Assembly (NCBI RefSeq): GCF_014652415.1
Contig: NZ_BMYT01000001.1
Coordinates: 620,001 to 684,000, forward strand
Source: Affinundibacterium macrobrachii
Lineage (GTDB): Bacteria > Pseudomonadota > Gammaproteobacteria > Burkholderiales > Burkholderiaceae_D
Length of the DNA: 64,000 bases
Reading direction: 5' to 3'
A model generated the notes under the pieces. That model searched no databases. It saw only the letters and a program-made list of their open reading frames with translations, and had not been told where the DNA came from. Positions 54,512-61,814 of the stretch are shown here, piece by piece. Each line of letters starts with the position of its first letter. The stretch's first letter is position 1. The position numbers and the translations under genes were made by a program.

Positions 54512-54556
54512 AACCCCTCATCCCCAGCCCTTCTCCCGCTTGCGGGAGAAGGGAGT
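54512..54556 (-). repeat. REP-like palindromic repeat, copy 3 (inverted)
   Basis: Read on the minus strand, CCCTTCTCCCGC / GCGGGAGAAGGG is followed by CTGGGGATGAGGGG, the same core and tail as copies 1 and 2 in opposite orientation. Copies 2 and 3 form an inverted pair about 70 bases apart, able to pair with each other. Confidence 0.85.
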
Positions 54557-54616
54557 TTCTAACTTACACGGCTATCGCAATTTTAAGTAACTGCAGCATT
54601 AATCCCATCATAAACA

Positions 54617-55654
54617 ATGCAAACCATCACCCCAGCACAAGCATTAGCCATAGTCGAGCAACACTGGCAAATAACAGGCACCGTCAAAGAACTACCTTCT
54701 TACGCTGATCGCAATTTTAAGATTCAAACCCCGCAGGCAAATTACGTTTTTAAAATCGCTAATCCAAATTGGTCGTATGCCGATCTTGATATTGAAAATG
54801 CCGCCTTACTGCACCTTGCCAAAACCTGTTCAGATTTGGCATTGCCGCAAGTGATGATAAGTCAATCTGGTCAACACATTCTGCCACTCACCACAGCAGA
54901 CGGACAACTTTGTCACATGCGCCTACTCAGCTTTGTCGAAGGTGATATCTATGCAAATGTCGCGAAACGCAAAGAGCTTGATCAGCAAACGCTACAAACC
55001 AGTTTGGGTGTGGCAATTGGTAAATTAGATCGCGGCTTACAGAACTTTGAACATCCTAGTATGGATAGATATGTTGATTGGAGCATCAGCAATTTACCAG
55101 CGCTACGCGATGAGATTGCTTACATAGAAGAACACGATTTACGCGAATTGGTAACGCGCCATACAGATTATTTTGCCGAACATGAAGCGACTTGGAAACA
55201 ATCTTTACCGATGTCGGTGATTCACAATGATGCTAACGACTTTAATGTAATCGTCGCCGCAGATGTGAATAACAACACAAACACCCAACTACGTGTCAAT
55301 GCGATCATCGATTTTGGTGATATGTGTCGACATCTGCGCATCGTTGATCTGGCGATCACCATCGTCTATGCTTTACAGCATGTAGAAGAAGATGCCGAGG
55401 TACGTAATTGCATCTTAGCGATATTGCGAGGTTATCAGTCGCAATATCCCTTAACCGAAGCAGAAATCCGTGTTTTGCATCACCTAATTATGGCGCGTCT
55501 GAGTCAAAGTATTTTGATGGCAACGCGTGCATATCGCCGCAATCCCGACAACGACTACATTATGGTTTCACAAAAAGGTGTGCGTCGTCTGATCCGTCAA
55601 CTCGATGCCATGAATTACCACGAATTACAGCACTTATTTTTAAGCGTACTTTAA
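54617..55654 (+). CDS. Hydroxylysine kinase-like phosphotransferase (HYKK/AGPHD1 type, APH fold)
   Basis: This 345-residue kinase has the aminoglycoside-phosphotransferase fold. It shows the N-terminal lobe (SYADRNFKIQTPQANYVFKIAN), a catalytic loop SVIHNDANDFNVIV with H203 and D205, and a metal-binding INAIIDFGDMCRHLRIVDLAI. The SYADRNFKI start and the FGDM motif recall the hydroxylysine kinase/AGPHD1 branch more than antibiotic kinases or homoserine kinases. It is followed after 18 bases by a class III PLP enzyme and preceded by an ALDH7, which matches phosphorylation of 5-hydroxylysine. A choline- or ethanolamine-like substrate remains possible. Confidence 0.85.
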   Translation: MQTITPAQALAIVEQHWQITGTVKELPSYADRNFKIQTPQANYVFKIANPNWSYADLDIENAALLHLAKTCSDLALPQVMISQSGQHILPLTTADGQLCHMRLLSFVEGDIYANVAKRKELDQQTLQTSLGVAIGKLDRGLQNFEHPSMDRYVDWSISNLPALRDEIAYIEEHDLRELVTRHTDYFAEHEATWKQSLPMSVIHNDANDFNVIVAADVNNNTNTQLRVNAIIDFGDMCRHLRIVDLAITIVYALQHVEEDAEVRNCILAILRGYQSQYPLTEAEIRVLHHLIMARLSQSILMATRAYRRNPDNDYIMVSQKGVRRLIRQLDAMNYHELQHLFLSVL

Positions 55655-55672
55655 ATTCACTGATAACCCATC

Positions 55673-56995
55673 ATGCCCACAACTGTCGCCCCAATTCCCA
55701 ACCGCAGCCCAAGTGAAATTATCGCGCTGCGCCGTCAGCACATCAATCCAACTTTAAGTATGTCATACCAACAGCCCTTAAAAATGGTGCGCGGTGCTGG
55801 TGCATATTTATACGACCAAGAAGGAAATGCCTATCTCGATATGGTGAATAATGTCTGCCATGTTGGACATTGCCATCCATCGGTGGTCGCTGCTGGTCAA
55901 GCACAGATGGCACAACTCAATACCAACACGCGCTATCTGCATGACAATATTGTGGAATACGCGAAGCGACTCAGCGCAACTTTTCCGCCAGAATTATCAG
56001 TGGTATTTCTCACTAATTCTGGTACCGAAGCGAATGATCTAGCCTTACGCATCGCAAAAACCTATACCCAAGCCAATGACATTATCGTAGTCGATCATGC
56101 CTATCACGGCAATTCGCCGACCATGATAGAACTGAGCCCCTATAAATTTGACGGCAAAGGTGGGCGCGGTCGACCAGCTCACATCCAAGTAGCAGAAATA
56201 CCAGATGATTATCGCGGGCGTTTCCGTAAAGATGATCCACAAGCAGGTTCGCATTATGCGCAAGACTTACAACGCGCCATTGCCGCAATTCATGCGCGTG
56301 GTGAAAAACCTGCCGCTTTTTATTGCGAGTCCGTACTTGGTTGCGGTGGTCAAGTCGTGCTCCCAGCTGGTTACCTAGAAGCAGCGTATGCTCATGCACG
56401 CGCGGCTGGCGCAGTCTGCATTGCCGATGAAGTCCAAGTTGGTTTTGGTCGAGCAGGCGATCACTTCTGGGCATTTGAAGCACAAGGCGTGGTGCCAGAT
56501 ATCGTCACCATGGGCAAACCCATAGGCAATGGCCATCCGATGGGCGCAGTCATCACCCGCCCCGAAATCGCACAAGCTTTCATCACCGGCATGGAATACT
56601 TCAACACCTTTGCAGGAAATCCCGTCTCTTGCGCGATCGGCTTAGCAGTGTTGGATGTGATTGAACAAGAAGGCTTACAAGCCCACGCCAAGCAAGTTGG
56701 CGACGTTCTATTACAAGGGCTAAATGAATTAAAACAGAAACATACCCTAATCGGGGATGTTCGCGGCATGGGATTATTTATCGGCGTCGAGTTGGTGAAA
56801 GATCGTCACAGCCTCGAACCGGCGACCGCAGAAGCCAATACCATCATTGAGTTCTTAAAAGCGCACCGCATCCTACTTTCGACAGATGGGCCTTACGACA
56901 ATGTCTTAAAACTCAAACCACCGATGGTGTTTAGTATGGATAATGCGAGAGAATTTTTGTGGCGACTGGATCAAGCACTTTTTTCAGTTTCTTAA
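55673..56995 (+). CDS. Class III PLP enzyme, putative 5-phosphohydroxylysine phospho-lyase (PHYKPL/ETNPPL-like)
   Basis: This 440-residue aminotransferase-fold protein is of class III. Its NTRYLHDNIVEYAKRLSATFPPELSVVFLTNSGTEANDLALRIAK, YHGNSPTMIELSPYKFDGKGGRGRPAHIQV and IADEVQVGFGRAGDHFWAFEAQGVVPDIVTMGKPIGNGHPMGAV (PLP lysine K282) strongly recall the AGXT2L group, whose animal members split phosphoethanolamine or phosphohydroxylysine instead of transaminating. It is 18 bases after the kinase, so the product of one would feed the other. It would release ammonia and phosphate and yield 2-aminoadipate semialdehyde. Transaminase activity on another substrate cannot be excluded from sequence. Confidence 0.87.
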   Translation: MPTTVAPIPNRSPSEIIALRRQHINPTLSMSYQQPLKMVRGAGAYLYDQEGNAYLDMVNNVCHVGHCHPSVVAAGQAQMAQLNTNTRYLHDNIVEYAKRLSATFPPELSVVFLTNSGTEANDLALRIAKTYTQANDIIVVDHAYHGNSPTMIELSPYKFDGKGGRGRPAHIQVAEIPDDYRGRFRKDDPQAGSHYAQDLQRAIAAIHARGEKPAAFYCESVLGCGGQVVLPAGYLEAAYAHARAAGAVCIADEVQVGFGRAGDHFWAFEAQGVVPDIVTMGKPIGNGHPMGAVITRPEIAQAFITGMEYFNTFAGNPVSCAIGLAVLDVIEQEGLQAHAKQVGDVLLQGLNELKQKHTLIGDVRGMGLFIGVELVKDRHSLEPATAEANTIIEFLKAHRILLSTDGPYDNVLKLKPPMVFSMDNAREFLWRLDQALFSVS

Positions 56996-57434
56996 GTCTG
57001 AGCTCGACTTATAAGCTCTTTGAGAAAATCAATGTTTTTGGGGCGAGTTGACTTTCAAACTCGAAGGACCAAATAGATCCCCAAATTAGCGTGACAAGCT
57101 AAGCCATAGCGTATCACAGTCATTGGCTTATCTTTCCGCAATATATCGGCATTTGCAATTTCGTGATCCCGCTTTAAGCATCGACAAGCTTCACCATCAC
57201 ACTCTACTAATTGAACTCTACATCGCGATTTTAACGAACGAACAATAGTTTTAATTTAGTTATATAAATATAGCTAATCAAAAACAATCCAAATAACAAT
57301 TAAATGAAAGTGACCACGTGAGATTCAATTGTTTTTTGGAACTATTATTACATTTTGAGCTCTGAGACTTGTTAATAAAGATAAATAATATTCTCGAATA
57401 AGATCAATTCCACACATCTCTAGGATAAAACTCT
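56996..57434 (+). other. Intergenic region before the S9 peptidase gene
   Basis: No gene or strong hairpin is seen in these 440 bases. The right half is strongly AT-rich and should contain the peptidase promoter. Confidence 0.5.
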
Positions 57435-59861
57435 ATGAAAAAAAATCTTACTATGTTGATTCTGGCTAGCAGCATCGCCAGTATCGGGATCAGTTCAACT
57501 GTTATTGCACAAGAAAATCTGCCTTACCAAAAACCACCACAGTCAATTCTTGCGCTAGCTGACGTTGAGCGCGCGCCTGCGGTGAGTATGGACTCGAAGA
57601 AAAATGTCATGTTGTTGACGTATCGCAGCACGTTCAAAACGCTCAATGAGTTAAATCAATCCGAAATGCGTTTGGGTGGATTACGAATTAATCCTGTGAC
57701 CAATATTTCTAGTTCAGTCAACTACATTAACAATCTGAAATTGCGCAAAGTCAGTGATAGCGTGGAGCAGCAAGTCAAAGGCTTGCCAAAGGATGCGCTT
57801 ATTACGAATTTAACGTGGTCACCAAATGAGAAGAAAATCGCGTTCACCCACACCACAAGCAATGCTGTTGAGATATGGGTAATTGATGTCGCCAGCGCCC
57901 AAGCAAAACGCTTAAGCACGGCGAAACTCAATGCAAATTTAGACAATCCTTTTATCTGGTTTAAAGACAGTGAAAATCTTTTGGTAAAAGTATTGCCAAA
58001 AAATCGCCCTGCGTTACTTGATTCCAGCAAGGATTTACCAACTGGTGCGATTATTTCAAACGCTGACGGTAGCGTTTCACAAAACCGTACTTATCCAGAT
58101 CTACTAAAGAATCGTAACGACGAAATTAATTTCGAAAATATCGCTAGCTCTGAATTACACAAAGTGAATATCAATGGTACGAGCAGCTTGTGGAAGAAAG
58201 CAGATATGTATGCGGGCGAAAGCTTTTCTCCCGACGGCAAGTTAGTGATGCTAACTACAATTCAAAAACCGTTTTCTTATATTGTTCCGGTCAATCGTTT
58301 TCCTAGTAAAACAATTGTCACAGACCTTACAGGTAAACCAATCAAAACGGTCAATGAAGTTCCGTTGACTGAAACTATGCCAAAGGGATTTAGTGCGACA
58401 CGTGAAGGTAAACGCAATATGGTTTGGCGTGCAGATAAGCCTGCAAGCTTGAGCTATGTGGTTGCACTGGATGGTGGTGATCCGGCGAAAAAAGTCGATT
58501 ATCGCGATGAGGTGTTCAGCTGGGACGCACCTTTCGATCAAGCTCCAAAATCACTGATCAAAACAGCACAACGATTTTCTAATATTATCTGGGGCAATGA
58601 TAAGTTAGCCGTCATTACAGACTCTTGGTATGACACGCGCAACGAGAAAACTTATTTCTTCAATCCATCGAATCCGGCAGAAAAAGCGCGTTTAGTATTT
58701 GATCGCAATTCACAAGACATCTACGCGAATCCAGGTCGCTTCGAAACCAAGCGCAATCAATATGATCGTCGTGTGCTCGCAATTGAAGATAATAAAGCTT
58801 ACTTGATCGGCGCTGGTCACAGCAAAAAAGGGCAATTCCCATTCATCGACGCGATGCAGATTGATAGCTTGGAGAAAACTCGCCTATATCAATCTACTTA
58901 CACCGACAAAATTGAGAACATTCAATCGATAGAAGATTTCGCTAAAGGCGATGTCTTGGTGCAGATTCAATCAAAGAATGAATATCCGAATTTCTTCTTC
59001 CGTAACATCAAGAACAATCAGCTAAACGCGATTACACAGTTCAAGAATCCGTATGAAGGTTTGAAAGACGTTTCCAAAGAAGTCATTAAGTACACACGTA
59101 AAGATGGCGTACAACTGTCTGGCACTTTGTACTTACCTGCGGGCTACGACAAGAGCAAAAAGGAAAAACTTCCTCTATTGATTTGGGCATATCCAGCAGA
59201 ATTTAAAGATAAAGATTCAGCAGGTCAAAGCACACATAATCCAAACGCATTTACTGCACCTAGTTACGGTTCGTTTATTTACTGGGCGACACGTGGCTAT
59301 GCAGTTTTGGACGATGCAGCCTTCCCTATCATTGGTGAAGGCAACACCGAACCGAACGATAATTTTGTACCGCAATTAGTTGATAACGCGGAAGCTGCAA
59401 TCGATGCGGTCGATGCACTCGGTTATATCGATCGCAAACGCGTGGCCGTCGGTGGTCACTCCTATGGCGCCTTCATGACAGCCAATTTATTAACCTACTC
59501 AAAATTATTTGCTTGCGGGATTGCGCGTAGCGGTGCCTACAATCGTACCTTGACACCATTCGGCTTCCAACGCGAACAGCGTAATTATTGGGAAGTGCCA
59601 GAGGTCTATACTAAGATGTCACCATTCATGAATGCCGACAAAATGAAAACGCCTATCTTGTTAGTTCATGGTGAGGCCGACAATAATCCTGGTACATTCA
59701 CCCTGCAAACAGAGCGTTATTTCCAAGCATTAAAAGGCTTAGGTGCGCCAGCTCGTATGGTGATTTTGCCGAAAGAAAGTCACGGTTACGCGGCAAAAGA
59801 AAACATCTTGCACCTATTGTGGGAACAAGATCAATTCTTGGAAAAGTGTTTAAAGAAATAA
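57435..59861 (+). CDS. Exported S9 family peptidase (glutamyl-endopeptidase-like)
   Basis: This 808-residue serine peptidase of the prolyl-oligopeptidase clan has a signal peptide (LTMLILASSIASIGISSTVIAQ). A beta-propeller spans about residues 40-540, and a C-terminal alpha/beta-hydrolase domain carries the catalytic triad Ser676 (GGHSYGAF), Asp749 (HGEADNNPGT) and His783 (KESHGYAAK). The MTANLLTYSKLFACGIARSGAYNRTLTPFGFQREQRNYWE and LQTERYFQALKGLG segments resemble the S9D glutamyl-endopeptidase-like group. It probably digests peptides in the periplasm. A bidirectional terminator follows. Confidence 0.93.
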   Translation: MKKNLTMLILASSIASIGISSTVIAQENLPYQKPPQSILALADVERAPAVSMDSKKNVMLLTYRSTFKTLNELNQSEMRLGGLRINPVTNISSSVNYINNLKLRKVSDSVEQQVKGLPKDALITNLTWSPNEKKIAFTHTTSNAVEIWVIDVASAQAKRLSTAKLNANLDNPFIWFKDSENLLVKVLPKNRPALLDSSKDLPTGAIISNADGSVSQNRTYPDLLKNRNDEINFENIASSELHKVNINGTSSLWKKADMYAGESFSPDGKLVMLTTIQKPFSYIVPVNRFPSKTIVTDLTGKPIKTVNEVPLTETMPKGFSATREGKRNMVWRADKPASLSYVVALDGGDPAKKVDYRDEVFSWDAPFDQAPKSLIKTAQRFSNIIWGNDKLAVITDSWYDTRNEKTYFFNPSNPAEKARLVFDRNSQDIYANPGRFETKRNQYDRRVLAIEDNKAYLIGAGHSKKGQFPFIDAMQIDSLEKTRLYQSTYTDKIENIQSIEDFAKGDVLVQIQSKNEYPNFFFRNIKNNQLNAITQFKNPYEGLKDVSKEVIKYTRKDGVQLSGTLYLPAGYDKSKKEKLPLLIWAYPAEFKDKDSAGQSTHNPNAFTAPSYGSFIYWATRGYAVLDDAAFPIIGEGNTEPNDNFVPQLVDNAEAAIDAVDALGYIDRKRVAVGGHSYGAFMTANLLTYSKLFACGIARSGAYNRTLTPFGFQREQRNYWEVPEVYTKMSPFMNADKMKTPILLVHGEADNNPGTFTLQTERYFQALKGLGAPARMVILPKESHGYAAKENILHLLWEQDQFLEKCLKK

Positions 59862-59907
59862 GCTACTGCAAATGAATTAAACGCAAAGTAAACGCTAGAT
59901 AAAACAA

Positions 59908-59948
59908 ATATCCCGATGCAAAGCCAATTTGCATCGGGATATTTTTTT
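59908..59948 (+). terminator. Bidirectional terminator after the S9 peptidase gene
   Basis: ATATCCCGATGCAAA and TTTGCATCGGGATAT form a 15-base stem with a GCCAA-type loop, followed by a T7 tract on the plus strand. It separates the peptidase gene from the convergent Clp-fold gene. Confidence 0.93.
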
Positions 59949-60636
59949 ATTCAACAAAAATACCTAAACTCTGCGGCGTAACATCCGGAATTGCTTCACA
60001 TTCGCTAATCAATACACGTGGTCGCCCATCACACACGAAGACATGATGTCGACCTTGTGGCGTGCGTTGTGCAACACGAAAGATATAAATCTCGCCGTCA
60101 CCGTTGCCGCGTACATCATCAAAAATACGGTTCAACAAAGCCATAGGGAATTTGCCTCCGCTATTCCTTGTGATTTTTTTTATGATCGCTTCGGTCTTGC
60201 CATAATTTACTTCACCATTTCCTTGATGTCTTACTGCATGCAACATTAAATAAGTTGGTTTGCCATCGTCGCTGGGCAATAAAGTTCGCCCAGATCCCAG
60301 CAAAAACGCAGCAGCACAAGCAGAGGCGCAATATCCTTGTGCCTCAGTGCGTAGTTCATATCGATGAATCAATGCCTCAAGTTGATCGAGAATCATAGTG
60401 GCGGCTGCACCAGCGCCCGGCGAATCTTCAAACTGCAAGGTATTAATAAGTGTTGGCTGTTTTTGTAGCGTCGCTTTCACTTGCTCAAGCATCGCCAAAT
60501 TCAATTCACCAGTAAGTCGCAGGCGCGTTTCATCGTTGACGACTTTGTATGATTTCATCGCCACCAGTAACGCCGCTAAGGCGATCGTCAATATTTCTGC
60601 GACGAGTTGTCGCCAAGAGTTTCTATTCTTTTGCAA
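59947..60636 (-). CDS. Membrane-anchored Clp-fold protein, possible serine hydrolase (COG3904-like)
   Basis: This 229-residue protein has an N-terminal membrane helix (LVAEILTIALAALLVAM) and a periplasmic domain resembling the ClpP/crotonase fold. VNDETRLRLTGELNLAMLEQVKATLQKQP is followed by INTLQFEDSPGAGAAATMILDQLEAL and the nucleophile-like elbow GYCASACAAAFLLGSGRTLLP, where Ser sits between two cysteines as in the 'predicted periplasmic protein' COG3904. The start codon appears to be TTG with GAGAA seven bases upstream, since no ATG or GTG precedes the helix in frame. Catalysis is inference. Confidence 0.82.
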   Translation of the reverse strand: MQKNRNSWRQLVAEILTIALAALLVAMKSYKVVNDETRLRLTGELNLAMLEQVKATLQKQPTLINTLQFEDSPGAGAAATMILDQLEALIHRYELRTEAQGYCASACAAAFLLGSGRTLLPSDDGKPTYLMLHAVRHQGNGEVNYGKTEAIIKKITRNSGGKFPMALLNRIFDDVRGNGDGEIYIFRVAQRTPQGRHHVFVCDGRPRVLISECEAIPDVTPQSLGIFVE

Positions 60637-61179
60637 TTCACATTCTCTTTTGTTGTTTTAATTTTTGCTTCAATTTTTTTGCTAATTTTTCGTTTTGATT
60701 TTTCAGTTCGATCTCAAAATCGCCTACAAATTATCTTCGATATCATTGTCGCGCTTAACAAGCACCCTTGCTTTCTAGACTTAAATTCAAACAAAGGCGC
60801 AATATGTTCCGAAAAAAATACAGTTCAAATAAATTTTTTTGATTAAGCACGAAAAAAATAATTTGCACCAAAAAATCACAAATCAAAAAACACTAGGCAA
60901 ATATCCACCAAATTTGCACACATTTTGGGAATGCCATCATGAGGCAATTCGTTTTTGCACCAGATAAATGCAGTCTATAACTGAGGCTGCACTTTATACG
61001 ATTTGCGAATAATCCACATGCGAAATCGTCATTTCATCAATTCAAAATCCACACGTATATTTGCTCCATCGACTTCACAAGGATCTCTACAGAATCTACG
61101 AATGTATTACACAGTACCTCGTAGCCTAACCAAAAGTTAATGTGAATTCGTCCTATTTCTTAACCTAAATGGAGCTACT
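60637..61179 (+). other. AT-rich intergenic region between Clp-fold and TonB-C genes
   Basis: No gene, tRNA or strong repeat is seen in about 540 bases. Short open frames here are too Phe/Ile/Asn-rich and lack ribosome sites. The divergent promoters should lie in it. Confidence 0.5.
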
Positions 61180-61554
61180 ATGAAAAACTCAACTATCTTC
61201 ACTCGCGCGCTCTTTGCTTTATGCCTGAGCTTCACAAGTATCGCTGCAAGCGCAAACGAAACGAATAACCCATGGACCAATAGTGCCTGCAACGCACCTG
61301 AATACGACAGCAGTATGTTGCGTGGAGAAGAGAAAGGTATCGTGAAGTTACGCTTTACCACCGATAACAGTGGTAACGTCGTCGATGCAAAAATTGAAGA
61401 ATCTAGCGGCTTCGCAAAATTGGATCGTGCGTCGATGGCGGCCTTAAAAAACTGCCGCTTTCATAGCAGCAACCCAACTCAAGCTAACAATACAAACAAC
61501 CCGACTGAAAGCATGACATCACGTCTCATTAGTTTTACTTGGGCGATCAAATAG
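61180..61554 (+). CDS. Small exported protein with TonB C-terminal domain
   Basis: This 124-residue protein has a signal peptide (TIFTRALFALCLSFTSIAASANE). It then has a single TonB C-terminal-like fold: EKGIVKLRFTTDNSGNVVDAKIEESSGFAKLDRASMAALKNCRF. There is no membrane anchor or proline-rich spacer, so it is not a classic TonB energy transducer. Two cysteines (NSACNAPEYD and KNCRF) could form a disulfide in the periplasm. GGAG lies seven bases before the ATG. Such stand-alone domains are common in betaproteobacteria but their role is unclear. Confidence 0.88.
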   Translation: MKNSTIFTRALFALCLSFTSIAASANETNNPWTNSACNAPEYDSSMLRGEEKGIVKLRFTTDNSGNVVDAKIEESSGFAKLDRASMAALKNCRFHSSNPTQANNTNNPTESMTSRLISFTWAIK

Positions 61555-61599
61555 ATCAACCTAACCTTCATCACCCCCTTCACGGATAAACAGTCGCAA

Positions 61600-61650
61600 A
61601 AAAATAGCCACAGAAAGTCGCATTGCGGCTACCTGTGGCTCTTTGTTTTA
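61600..61650 (+). terminator. Probable terminator after the TonB-C gene
   Basis: AGCCACAG (61606-61613) and CTGTGGCT (61633-61640) pair around an interior that can itself fold (GTCGCATTGCGGC), followed by CTTTGTTTT. It lies about 50 bases after the stop codon. From here to 61814 no gene is seen. Confidence 0.65.
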
Positions 61651-61814
61651 CGCTTTACTCAATCAAAATGCACCACTTACACAAATTGCTCTCACCGTTT
61701 AAATTTGCGCATAATTTTGGTGTTAACGAATATCGTATGTACATTTAGCTGTTAGCTGCTAACTGTTCCAACGTCCGATCAATTCGCGTTTCAATCCACT
61801 TTAAAAATTAGTTA

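Noticed and set aside
54617-55654. Aminoglycoside resistance kinase
   Set aside because: The fold is shared, but the sequence blocks and the neighbouring phospho-lyase and ALDH7 genes point to amino-acid metabolism.
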